A stretch of 64,000 nt of DNA from Glandiceps talaboti. Taxonomy: Eukaryota > Hemichordata > Enteropneusta > Spengelidae. Every line of letters begins with the position of its first letter. Position 1 is the first letter of the stretch. This document shows, piece by piece, positions 22,650 through 35,400 of the stretch. Below the pieces are notes generated by a model. The model was given only the letters and a program-made list of their open reading frames with translations, did no database searches and was not told the origin of the DNA. The stretch covers positions 11,434,019-11,498,018 of the forward strand of contig NC_135569.1 in NCBI RefSeq assembly GCF_964340395.1. The letters run 5' to 3'. Made by a program: the position numbers and the translations under genes.

Positions 22650-24131
22650 CACAGAGAGAGAGAAAACATGGTTGTATCATATCGATGACTTATTTGACAA
22701 AATTCCTGAACTGTGAGAGGGTGAATCAATCAGATTAATTGGATGTTTTATTATTTATTTCCCAGATTATGACAATGTGTATTTTAAAAATTGACTTTTC
22801 ATCACCAAAGCTTAATGTTTTCACGGTTATAACCTGTCCACATGTCCCATTTGTGTAATATGGTGATATGCAGTGTTGCTGGTAATTTAAAGTTGTTTTG
22901 ATAATAAGTAATGCTGCAACCAGTGTTGGTCATATACCATAAGTCATGTGGCATCCTTAATAAGTCATGTGGCCATCTGTGATAAGTCATGTGGCCGTAT
23001 TTCATAAGTCATGTGGCGGTATTTGATAAGTCATGTGACCATATTTGATAAGTCAATGTGGCCATCCTTGATAAGTCATGTGGCCATCTGTGATAAGTCA
23101 TGTGGCCATTCTCGATGAAACATGTGGCCATCCTTGATAAGTTATGTGGCTGTATTTGATAGGTCATATGGCCATATTTGATACGTCATGTGGTCATATT
23201 TGATTTGTCATGTTGCCACATGTGAAATATCATGTGGTTATATTTGATAGTTACGTGGTAGTCACATTCAATTTTCATGTGGTCATATATGACAAGCCAT
23301 GTCATATTTGATAAATCATGCAGGTGTATTTGATGAGTCATGTGGCCATATATGATGAGTCATGTGGCCATATGTGATGAGTCATGTGGCCATATTTGAT
23401 TTTTCATGTGGTCATATTTGATTTCTCATTTCGTATGGTCATGTTTGAATTCTGATATCATATTTAGGTTTGTGTCACAAAAAGCAGTTTGAATTATACA
23501 ACCTTGTTAAATAAGATAAAATATAACCACTGTTTTTACAATTTTGGTGATAAAACAAGTGAAAGAAGAGTAAATAATTGATTACCAGGCAACTTTGTTA
23601 ATGCAACGACATGGAATGTGAACACTGTTTTTAGATAGTTGACGAATATGTTATAAAGACAGTTTTTATATAGCCCTCAATTCTAATTTGTTTTTTTCAA
23701 CAAAAAAAAGATAAGAAATCAAGTGTCTTTAAAACCCAAATCTTGTTCAAATATAGTATGGAAGTTCTAAAATTTTACAGAGTTGTGTATTTTGTGAACT
23801 ATTTACCCAAGGAACTTGGCCAAAAACCTTCGTATTTTTTCTCAGTTTTAAAAAAGTTTGTATGAAAAGCATCGCATGTACTGAGGCATCAATTCACGAC
23901 TGAAATCTTACATTTCACAGAACATATTTTTTAGAAGTAATGAATTTATTCAGTGGCGTAATATTTGCAGATTAAACTGAAAACATCAATGAATCGTTTT
24001 ATCAAACAAATATTAGAGTTATTGAAAGAACTTATAATAGTACAGGGGATATCTTTTCCGATAGAACAACGAAATCACTAAGAAAGTAAGTACATGAAGT
24101 TATGGCCTGCATCATCTCTTTTTTTTAAATG
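22650..24131 (+). other. ING 3' UTR and flank
   Basis: From about 22925 to 23430 this is a degenerate 22-bp minisatellite (ataagtcatgtggccatatt), about 22 units. The rest is AT-rich. I could not identify a convincing polyadenylation signal. Confidence 0.5.
22925..23430. repeat. 22-bp minisatellite (ataagtcatgtggccatatt)
   Basis: Roughly 22 diverged units, directly downstream of the ING stop codon and possibly transcribed in its 3' UTR. Confidence 0.85.
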
Positions 24132-24494
24132 TTAAATGTGGCCATACAGATGAGGATCGGGTATTTATTTTGGATTTTTAATTTATAAAATAATTTTATC
24201 ATGGCTTCCTACTTGAAAAATCAATGTGAAACAACATATGCCAAGTCTGTGTTTGTAACTAGATACATTGCAAAAAGCTAAAAAAAGTGTGTAAAATTTT
24301 TTGTTTTTTTTGTTTGTATAATGACAAATGTTTTACACGTTTATAAATCTTTTGCAATTTATTGAGTTACAAACAAGGACTTGGCATATGTTGTTTCATA
24401 TTGATTTTTCAAGTAGGAAGCTATGATAAAATTGTTTTATAAATTAAAAATCCAAAAATGAATACCCAATCCTCGTCCATATGGCCACATTTAA
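24132..24494. mobile_element. TTAA-flanked foldback MITE, copy 2
   Basis: TTAA at 24132-24135 and 24491-24494; arms begin ATGTGGCCATA on both ends. Homologous to 7195-7547 throughout (e.g. 'tattttggatttttaattta', 'ttgcaatttattgagttaca'). Confidence 0.85.
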
Positions 24495-24765
24495 CTAGCC
24501 TTTGTTTCGTGAGGATGGAGTGGTGCTGTGCTATACCATTCACCATCACCTACAGATACTGAGATAGATAGTACATGTACAACAAAATGGTTTCATTATT
24601 ACTGGTACTACTCAACAGACAGTGTACAGCAAAGAATAACTTTACTTATATTTATAGATATATGTTTTAACAGTTTTGTACAACACTGATCAATTTTTGG
24701 TTTGTCATTTCATTTTCTCAGACCCTTAACCTCACACGTTGATAACCTACTTATCTTGATGTCGT

Positions 24766-24925
24766 CTATTTTGACCAAAGAGAACCACCCTCCTTGTGCC
24801 CGTAGACAGAAACAATCTATTTTGACCAAAGAGAACCACCCTCCTTGTGCTCGTAGACAGAAACAATCGTTTTTGACCAAAGAAAACCACCCGTATGCCT
24901 GTAGACAAAAACGATCGGGCCTTGA
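24766..24925 (+). repeat. 51-bp repeat, three units, open in one frame
   Basis: Three units of 'attttgaccaaagagaacca' + 'ccctccttgtgcccgtagac'. Because 51 is divisible by three, the + frame stays open and reads ILTKENHPPCARRQKQ repeatedly. No start context or splice sites argue for a real gene. Confidence 0.8.
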
Positions 24926-24949
24926 AGTTTTGACAAAAGAGTCATAATG

Positions 24950-26750
24950 TCATGAAATTAGTATGGAGGGGTTGATTGGTCATAACAAAATTTAATTACG
25001 AAATATGAGAGATCATTACAAGTGTAGTAACTATACTTTACTATCTCTGTCTAACGTATAATCAAACGGACAAATTCTATCAAATATCTAGCTAAATCTC
25101 CTGCTGGGGACTGGGGAAAGGATGAACAGCACTTGTCAGTAGTAATCCATCACACACTAGCAGGTGGTTACTTTGTTCAGTTTACTACAAACTCTACCTC
25201 CAGTTTGAAAGTAAGTCACTTGAGAATGTGATAATGTCATCATGTTTATATCAATGCTCCTATAGCAGAAACTATCACTGTTGGTGGTAAAAACAGAATT
25301 CTGAGCTAGGGAAATCCATTTGACTATACGATGCCGGGATGGAGAAGATCGTTAAGTGTATAGGACTACATACTATACTGTAGTATTAAGGCGTTTAAAC
25401 CCTACCCACCAACTCAAGACAAATTGGGTCCTCAGTCAGAGACTACCCTTTTAGCAAAGTTACGTACCACTGTGTATGGCTAGCCATATTCAGTTGTAAC
25501 CTTTGAACCCAAATGCTACTGAGCAATATGCTAACTGACATTTTTATTTACTACAATATCCAGGTTTCATGAATATTGAACTAGCTCTGTGAGATCTGTG
25601 TGGAATTAAGCCAAAAATTGAAAATATTTTTACAAAAAAAATCTTTAGAATTCTGATTTCGTTTCCATGAAATGTTGGACACAAGTTGAAATTGTTATTC
25701 GTAACTATGAACCCAGACTCCTTGAACAATTATTCATATATGTTTAGAATTCTCAGTACCTGTGATAACATTTTACCTCATAGTAGCGGGTCAAAATAGA
25801 ATAAGGAGATCGACTTGTTCTCAGTCAAATTACCTGTGATAACATTTTACCTCATAGTAAAGGGTCAAAATAGAATAAGGAGGTCGACTTATTCTCGCAT
25901 GCACGTATAGTGAATGTGTAGGGAATGGAAGTTTAGTCATTACATCAACCCCAAAAATATTGACTGATCATTATTTTTATGGCATGCCAAGGTGGTAAAT
26001 GATTATTTTCAGGTACCAATAACACCTGTGTACTGGATTCCTAACTCTTTCACCACCGATTCCCGTTATTGCGGAATGCACAAGTGCTAAAGAATTCACA
26101 TGATATGAAAAGATAATTTGTATATTCAAATATATGTACATGTATCATTTGAAATGATATATCTCCTTTGTCTGTTATGGTATCCATAAACAGGCTATCA
26201 GGATTTGTTAAAGGGGCATGTTCTAGATCTCGACATCTTTCAGCTTTATGTCTGTTTCATATGAAGAATTATGTAGTGTTATTTTACTCCCCAAAACACT
26301 CGTAACTAGGTCTGATTGAGATCTGATATAGGAATACAGCACAATAGGCCACTCCAGACTGCAAACAGGAAATTGAGAATACAGCGCCCTCGCTCAAATT
26401 GCGGGTATCATCACCTCATAGTACAGTTTCTTAAGCGGTATTAGAGTGAAACTGTAAACTGGTCTGATGTAATTACATACATAATGACTATATTTACTTT
26501 TAAGTAGAATCACAACTAAATCTTCATATCAAACAAAAATAACGGAGAAAAAACTGATCTAGACTCCATGTCTTTAATGATGGAATTAAGTTTTTCTTAC
26601 GACTTTTATCTGTGTAAGCGAAAATAAGCGTTGTTCTGTAGTGTTGACTTTTTTGTTTAAGCTCTTAATTATGTATGGCAGAAGTATTTCTGACATGTTA
26701 AGACAGACACAAACTACAAGCTATTATTGTTGCAAATAGTAGGTTACATC
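24950..26750. other. intergenic stretch
   Basis: No supported gene. It contains the two-unit minisatellite at 25757-25900, related to the array in ING intron 7. Otherwise it is unremarkable AT-rich sequence. Confidence 0.55.
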
Positions 26751-26752
26751 AG

Positions 26753-26922
26753 TGGATGACAGTGACACCCATCATCGCAAACCGCGGCCTGTGTTACAGC
26801 AACGTTCTTAACATGCCGCCCACTGTTTATTTCGAAGTGTAGTGGAAGAAATAACAGCTCTGGTTTGCGAGAACGGTGACACCTTGGTGATCTGGGATTA
26901 TAATCACTCTGTAATAAAATGA
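26753..26922 (+). pseudogene. decayed exon related to bases 1-111
   Basis: After an acceptor-like ttacatcag the frame reads WMTVTPIIANRGLCYSNVLN. A one-base shift then restores SVVEEITALVCENGD and continues WDYNHSVIK to TGA at 26920-26922. The same core is intact at 1-111. The shift plus stop suggest a pseudo-exon. The family is unknown to me. Confidence 0.4.
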
Positions 26923-27460
26923 AGATCCAAAATGTGTACAATGGAAGACTATTAACGTCTACAAAAAAAAATACCACAAGAGTTTTCCCATAAAAGCTCA
27001 GGCAACCAGCTTAGATTAATGGGGAATATGCCATTCCAGGATCATAAATTATGGGTTTTTGAGAGTCATTTCATGATTTTACATCACCTACAACTACTTG
27101 CGATTTCAGAGAAACATCAAGTTGATCTTGTGCCATTAAAGGGTATCTTTGATATGGGCTATTGCATCATGGGAGTCAGCAGAAATAATGTATTCATGGT
27201 TGAATAATGAATATTCATGAGTCCTGAGTGCATATACCCTTCACTAAAACATCTCTCATTTCCTTGAGTAGCATTCCTCTGTAAGTTAGAAATGAGTTGT
27301 CACTTAAGAAAAGCAACATTTGAGAAGAACTCACTATCAGAGATGCTGCACTACTGTGAGAGTAGTTACATCATTTTTTTCTTGTAGATAATGTCAACAT
27401 GTTGCAAAAGTAGGTTTAGTTTGTGTCTGTGCTAGCTTGTCAGAAGTATGTCTTCCATTG

Positions 27461-27696
27461 TACAACTAGTAACACTGAAGTAAAGCACTTTCTTTATGTG
27501 CTACACTCGTTTATATAGCATTCATATCAAGTGTAAAAGTATACAGTTTCAATTGGTTTATTTACAAGTCTAGCATGTGGCCTTTCTAATGTGGTCAATT
27601 AGCAAATGAAGCAGTATACTTTTACACTTGATATGGAAGCTATGAACTATTGTGGTACATATAGAAAATGCTTTACTTTGGTGTTATGGGTTGTAA
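27461..27696. mobile_element. foldback MITE (family C), copy 1
   Basis: 'tacaactagtaacactgaag' at the left is inverted at the right as 'ctttggtgttatgggttgta'. The inner arms contain 'tatcaagtgtaaaagtatac' and its inverse. Copies at 38309-38603 and 54132-54368. Confidence 0.7.
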
Positions 27697-27899
27697 TATA
27701 TGGCAATATTTACATGACAGATGTGTGTGTAATTAACGTCTTATTGCTTTTTAAAACTCAATGTCTGTACTGTTGGTATGTGTGGCGTTTTTGATAGTAG
27801 AGGGAATGATGCCAGTCACAATATTCAATGTAACTTCCAGTACTGCTGTTATTTTTGAATTAAAAAAACTTTTATTTCTATGATGGAAGATTTCATGAT

Positions 27900-28040
27900 G
27901 TAATTTCTTGTGTTTGATGTCAGTGGAATGAACAGGAGATATAGCTATTTGATGGTGTGGGTTTAAATTCCCACCGATGCCACCAATATGACATGATCAG
28001 GGGCTTGTCCCCGTCGTGGTAGCAGGTTGACTGTTGTTTG
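27900..28040 (+). mobile_element. tRNA-derived SINE-like fragment
   Basis: 'gtgggtttaaattcccacc' forms a T-arm-like hairpin with a B-box-like ggtttaaattc, followed by a cca-rich end. A usable A box and anticodon arm are not clear, so it is not a functional tRNA. Confidence 0.3.
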
Positions 28041-29019
28041 GCATAATGGGTAAGGAAAGAATACCAGATCTGCAAAGTACACAACAAACACTGCTATCTT
28101 TTATTGCTATGAGTATAAGACTAAATTTATATATGCTAAGGATAATGAGTCACACATCCTCTACTTAATATTCATATTTGATCTCATGAATATTAATAGC
28201 CATGACTTTGCGCAGTATATGTCACATCACTGGATAACAGAAACAGCCCGTTTTGTTGGGTCACAAGACATGGTGCATCAAATTGGTTGAGACAAATATC
28301 AGCTCACCTAGTGGGTTCTAAACAAATATCAGCTCACCTAGTGGGTCTTGCATGTTAGAGAATGACATATGGACCTATTATTATGGGAGAGAGAAATACT
28401 AGTTTGAGTGACAAAGTGGGCCTAAAGAAAGTTATTTGAAAAGATATGTACATGTGTTACAGTGTAAACAGTGGATCGTTTATGGATGTATGGGAAAACA
28501 TTGTATGTGTGGGAGAGAGTGAAATAATACCAGTGACATATATAGGCCGTTAAAAAAGCAAAACACTTTCATGGACTGCAATTAATAATACATCATTTGC
28601 AATCAAGAATAAAGTCCATAAAAAAAAAAAAAAATAACATTTTCATAGACACATTTGCAAACATTGCCCTAGGCCCTGTTTCCAGAATTTTAGATATTTT
28701 ACCCACATTTTTAAAAATAAAAATACATACATATAGAAAATTATGTGTGGGAGAGTCAAGAAGGAAGAGGTTCGTTTCCCCCCCCCCCCTACTTATGAAC
28801 ATTACCTGTATGCCAGAGTATATTTTAAATGGCTCACAATCTTTTTCTCTAATCTTCAGAAAGAAAAACAAAAACAAAACAAAAAAACAGAAAGGGATTG
28901 AAATATTGTTAAAATCAAAAAAGTTCAGAATTGTATACCCCCTTTAGAACAGAGTTGTCAATTATTAATTAATTATAAGTCATTCAGAATAAAAATATTA
29001 AATTTAATAGCCAGCCTTT

Positions 29020-29402
29020 GGCTGTCTTTCTCGGCGGATTAAAAAATATATTGTATACACTGCAGTCAAACGGCGCACGGTCGTTTCAAGGTAAAAGACG
29101 CGCCAGGGGCCACCGCACTGAAGTCTCGTTTGAGGACATCGTGTAATAGTACACGCCCCCTATCGCCGTTACTGGTCTAAGCCATGGGACGTACCGTTTT
29201 ACGATAATTACTTATATTTGCATGTAAAATTATATTATTTTACAATTTAGAAGGTTTGTATGTATAGTTGTATTGGAGAGAGTGGTTTCTAATGAGATAT
29301 TTGGTCGATAGTGTCCTTCAAGTAGAAGTAAAATGAAATCTGGGATTGATTGGTGTCGCTAACTCGTTGGTATGTAGTGGTTCTGTCCTCATATTAAACA
29401 AA
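29020..29402 (+). promoter_or_regulatory. NEURL4 promoter / 5' UTR
   Basis: CpG density rises sharply at 29030-29200 compared with the flanks. The NEURL4 start codon lies 200 bases downstream in a YY1-like motif (caaaATGGCGTC). No TATA box was seen. Confidence 0.5.
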
Positions 29403-32400
29403 ATGGCGTCGCAAGCCTTTCACGCCAGGACGGGATCGCTTGTCATTCTGAGTAATGGCAATCGTACAGCTCAGAGAAATCATCCAACACAAGAATTCAA
29501 TAACGGCATGGTTATGAGTAGAGATCCACTGCGAGACAACGAATTATTTGAAGTAATAATTGATAAAAAGGTAAGAAATTGACATCAACATCGTTGTAAT
29601 GTAAGTGAATATTCTCAATATGTACATGATAATATTATGAAATGCAACTTGCATTTACGTTTTCAATGCAATCAGAGTACTGTAAAATTCAACGCCCATG
29701 TGCAGGCGAGGCGGGAGTCGTAAGATCTTTGTCGTTCATATCAGTGAAACATGACGGAGAATACTTTGGAGATAGGACAGTGTAGACACCATACAGAAAG
29801 AATGATATGTGGAAATAATTTATAAATATGTCAATCACAATCAGATATGGAAACCTTAAATCTGTTCTTTTCAATGTGTTGTATCATCTGCCGGATATGA
29901 TTTCTCGATGAATATAATTTTTTATGTGTGTGAAATCTGTGTGGACTACAATATTTTGTTTGAATACATTTATGATAAATAGCCTATGTATGTAAGCTAT
30001 ATCCTATTGCCAGCTAGCTGAGTATTAGATACATGCCATTATGCTATAGGCTGAGATTGATGTGATCATTATTTGTAAGCAACTGAAGATATTAGTAAGT
30101 GGACACATATTATACTACACTATGACACTATTAAGTAACCATAACACCTAAAATCATATCAATAACTTTCTTCTAAGAAATCCATAAATTATGTAAATTT
30201 GTTGAATCTTGACAGTTATAATTATGGTTAGAGTATTCAACTCAAAATCTCCAAATTGACAGGTTCAAGCCTCACACCGTTGCTTTTATTTTTCTGAATG
30301 GCTGAAGTCCTCACACAAGATTTGAATCAAAGTGCGAGCTGGTCAACATCTAGTCCTGCTTGCATACACTGCACAGCTCTATATTACTGACACGACCCTC
30401 AACACCCTCCTGTGTAAAGCAATTAATGTACTCGGCATATTACGAGTCCACAAGCAAAATGCTTGTGCACCGATTGCAAAAGTATTACATACCCAACGAT
30501 CAAATATTAGCAATCGATCGAAAATGTACTCATTTTACATCTCGATGGCGATAGTAGTCGCTCGTAAGATCCAAAAAAGTGTCGAAATCGGAACTTTTCC
30601 AGTTCCGGTTGTAATTTCAAACGTCCCATCTTACAAACGCTGCCATATTTGATTGGGGTGTCCACTACGTCATCGTACGTAAGGCAGAACCCTGAAATTA
30701 CAGTTGAACTTGTGATTTCGGGATTTTCGGTCCTCCGAACTGGGACTTTTGTAACCACGGCGAGGTAAAATTACTAAATAGTCGATTTATTGCTAATATT
30801 TAACCACAGAGGGTGCGTTGATTCTTTAGTTACCAGCATTTCTGGTAAGCCTAGGATTCACAGCTGGCTCTTTGCAGGATGGAGAAGGAAGGGACAACTT
30901 ACTCCATATGCAAGCAGGACAAGTCAAAATCAGGTGGTCAACCCAGCTGTATGAATCGGAACCTGGTAGGATAGAGGTTGATACATGAAGGATCATATGC
31001 TCCCCAGAGAGTTAACTAAGGGGTGTTTCATTCCGTTATTGGTCAGTGCCGGGGGTAATAATCGTAAGGCACTATGAGTAGAGTGGAAAAGTGCGAGGTA
31101 TAAATCTACTCTGATTTTATCATTATGATTATGTAGAAATTTGTAAACGTGTTAAAATATTTACTTCGAAAACTGCGTTCATTTCACAGATCACTCATTA
31201 GAATTTTGATCGATGTAGGAGTACAAAATGTACTACATATATGAGAATGCTGGACTTACATATGTACCATCAGTGTGCCCTCTAAGCCAATTTGACATGC
31301 CACTGACTCACACAATTTCTAGTGACGCACCAACATTTAATGTTCCCTATATTGCTTACTATCTGGTGACGCACAAGAAATGCCAATTTTTCTCATTTTG
31401 ACTCACATCAACAAAATTTGGCGGTCATTAGAGGGCACACTGCTTACAATATATGAATGTGTACCTGTACTAGTGTAGTCTTGTGTTCTATTGTATGTAT
31501 TGCTAATGTTGCTATGGAGACATACAAATTTAATGCCAGCAATATTTTTCCATATCATACCCCACAAACCATATATTATGTCAATTCCTCTTTGTTATAC
31601 AGCCTTGGCTGTTGTCAAATTCTGAACCAAACTAACATTAATATTTCAATGTCACAATCGACATTGTCACAAAAAAATGAGCGAATTATGTATTTCAAAT
31701 GTTTCTAAGTACTTTATGGTGAAAGTTTTTTTTAGCCTGGATAGGTTTTATAGACCTCAGTGGTACAGCTTTGGGCAATCCTATTTAGTTCTGTGTGTTT
31801 CTCATGACGTGACTGACTGTATTTCTTCAATCCAGCAAAATAATCAAAATAATCAACGCCCTCTATGGCAGGATAAGACAATATCACAACATCACTGATT
31901 GTACCATAGCGACTGTAGAAGCGCATATCTATGTGAAAGTTATTGTTCATTGCTGAAATATTTGACCTTAATAAAATAAAATAAATGGCGTATAGTTTCA
32001 TTCTGACTTTAATTGCTATTCTATTAAAGGCATACAGACTATTAAAAGTGTAATTATGAATTGAAAGTATCACCAACATATACATACTACATCATACTTT
32101 CTAAAACAGATTTTTAGGCTTTAACTGACCGACCAACCCATCCTTTTTTTAAGGTGTTATGTTGAGAAACATAGACTTTAAATGAGGTTGCCCTTACATG
32201 TCATCCTAGGGTCAGGCCCTTTTGCCATACAACCTAAGGCTTTATGATGAGAAACATAGACTTTAAATGAGGTTGCCCTTACAGGTCATCCTAGGGTCAG
32301 GCCCTTTTGCCATACAACCTAAGGTGTTATGATGAGAAACATAGAATTTAAATGAGGTTGCCCTTACAGGTCATCCTAAGGTCAGGCCCTTTTGCCATAC

Positions 32401-35400
32401 AACCTAATATAAGTCTGCAAAACAGCATATCGGGATCCAATCTGATTAAAATCGGAAGTAGTGTACATGTCGCAGTTTCTTTTTGACAGTTCACTGCAGT
32501 TTTGTGTCGTCTTCAAGGGCAGATGGTCTGGATTCTCCTAGTCTGGATGTCAGTGGAGTCTCTAATGCCGAAAGAAAGATGAGAAAGGTTCAATGAAAGA
32601 TAGCATAAGAGTCTTAAGACTACGATTCTCCACTTCCTCTGAACTGTAAGATACGTCGTGTTGTTAAGCCATATCAGGCTTCGATGAGTGCTGGCTGATA
32701 GCGTGGCACGAATGTCTGTATCTTACAGATTACACTCCTGTCATGCTTAGAATTGAAATACACTTGAACTTCATCAAAGTAACCGACTTAGGATACCTGC
32801 CATTACTTCAACAGAATATCGTGTTGGCTTTCCCAATAGAACTTATCATAACACAGCTACATTTCATCATCAAGCACAACAGATAAAAATCTTACTAAAA
32901 TTACAACTTTTTTTACAGTGGCTGCCTTTAGGGTGATTTATACCCAGAAAAGAATGAAAGTGTAACAATTGTACTTTAGTAGTTTTGAAATGTTGATAAG
33001 ATTTTGTTGAACCAGATGATAAAATGTAGCAATATAGTCAGATTTTTCAGCAATGTTAGTAAAATTTCTGTCAAGCCAGGTTTCATTGTTTCAGGTTAAT
33101 TGGCTTCTGTTGTAGTATCATGCTAGAAAATAAGATCAGTTCTAATACATGACCTCTGACCCCAGTCACTCGATATGGCAGTGAAATCAAATTATCATTG
33201 ACAAATTAAAATTCCATAATTTGATGATTTGTCAGAATTGGAAACTTTGCTATTACATGTAGAGTAACGTTGCCCAGTACAAGGTCATTTCAGTGAAACA
33301 TTTAATTTAATAAAAAATTCTAAAAGAAAAAATGTAACCAATTCCTCACTTTGTTATTGACTGGTTTTATCAAAGAATTACTTAGCTTGTTTCATAGCCG
33401 GATTTCATTACACTAATTTACAAGGGCTCTTTTTATTTTCACTCCCCTGAAGGGGGATATATTCACTAAAAATTGGTCAATTGCTTTTAAAAAAGACATT
33501 GATACATTGGGCCTTGAGCCTGATTCAAATATTTACATAATGATAAATAATGTATCTGTTAATTAGTATTCAATATTATCTGTAGGTAGTGTAGTGGCAA
33601 GTTGAAATTTTAAGTGTAGTGTTAAAACATGTTGAAACTGTACTAGTTGTAACTGGCGTGTCATTTTTCGCGCCACAATCTTTTCACTGAAAATTTTTGA
33701 AATACTAGACGCTGTATATGTTTCAGTGGTCGATATTATCCATAAGCAGTACAGAAATAGGTTGAAATCGTGATCACCGTTGAAGGTGCTGATTTTTGTG
33801 TGTGGACCCAAAAATCAGTTTGATTTGAATTATCGTGTATACAGCTACATAAGAATATAATATCCATGGGTGATGCAATACTGTTTATGGTGTATGATAA
33901 GTTATTGTACCAAAGTATTTTCAAAAAATGTTGCAGCTCATGTAGCTTTAACATAAGAGTGTCAACCTTTTATAGAGGATTAAGCATGTATTATTGCGTC
34001 ATGATAAAATCTCGTCAACATCTCATAAATTTAGAATATATTGACACATTGAAATGGTCTGGTCCATGTATTACGATGTTGTCAACCACGGGTCTCTTTA
34101 CGGCGATCTCAGAAATGTACCTGCCAAGATTATTTCATATTATTAGTTCATATTTCATTGCTTCAACAGAAATATGTGTTCTGGCTTGCAAGAATGCATG
34201 TATTCATACGTTATACACATCACAGACTTCTTAGATTTTATTAAAAACAAAACACATTGAAACAAAATTACATGTACATTGATATGCAAATGAATAACCA
34301 AGACAGATATGCAAATGAAGCACCAGACAGTACTCCACTGAATGTCACCTGCCAAAGTTAGGAGCTATTAAAAGTCATTTTTTTTCTCAGAAAAGATGTG
34401 CATAGAATGTATGTAAAACAATATTTTGCTGAGGATTTTAAAATGTCCGTAATACATTTATGAGTTTCAGCTATACTTTAATTTTCTTTTTATTAACATG
34501 GAAATACATGTATGATGTACACTGCCTGTATGTCATAGATCTTACATGTATGTTACAAATTTTAATGTTTACTTGTACAGGATACTACCAAACCAGAGTG
34601 ACTCTAGAGTTTCAATTAGGGAACACAATGTTTTTACATTTTGCATGTTTTCTGTTATGAATTACACAAACAAAATAGAAGCACTGATAGCATGTTCTCC
34701 CGTGAAATGTTGTATTTTATCTCACTGTGAATGCGACTTGCAAGTAAACATTTCTGTGTTTGAATCTACCACGTTTCATCTAACAGTGATGTAGATTTGT
34801 GTTCACAGTGAGATCAAATGTATCATTTTATATGCTTGAGTCTCTATTCTTTTACATGTAATTTGAAACAAAAAACCTTGTGTGAGACATAAAAAACATT
34901 CTGCTGCGTAATTGAAACTCTACAGTCACTCTGGTTTGGTAGTAAAATCATGTTTAAGGCCAAATAAAAAAAAGGTTGTTTGATTCCGGTTACCCGACCC
35001 CATCTAGATTTTCATGACGACCCTAAACTTTTTTTGTACGTATTCGAGAAAAAATAATAATAAAATCGCGAAAATCATGAAGTCTCGCAAGAAATAGTGG
35101 ATGCGGAAACTGGCATCAACTTAAAAAAAAATATAAAACTATTCTTCCAATCTGTAATGGCTGTACATCTGATAGGAAGAAATAAACAACACAGAGACCA
35201 TTTGGAAAACAATGGAAAACCTGAACTAGACACTTACACATGGAAAAAAATATATAATAAAAATGAAATAAAAAATCTACCTACCCCACCTATTTTAAAA
35301 TTGAGTGTGATCAGAACCACACATTTTTTTTTATGCCTAAATGTATTGCAGGTCACACATTACACACACTGAATCTGTGTGTCTATTTTACAGGTGAATT

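Larger units (their letters stand above)
29571..35393 (+). other. NEURL4 intron 1 (5.8 kb)
   Basis: Contains a tRNA-derived SINE-like head near 30222, a CpG-richer patch at 30540-30770, a hAT MITE at 31271, an 85-bp tandem triplication at 32145-32406, a dispersed repeat at 33570-33960 and a family B MITE at 34957. No coding exon was found. Confidence 0.7.

Noticed and set aside
24702-24947. Gene encoding repeated ILTKENHPPCARRQKQ peptide
   Set aside because: Only three units of a 51-bp repeat that happens to be divisible by three. No exon signals, promoter or recognisable family.
27900-28040. tRNA gene
   Set aside because: Only a T-arm-like hairpin is convincing; acceptor and anticodon stems do not form. 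Kept as a SINE-like fragment.
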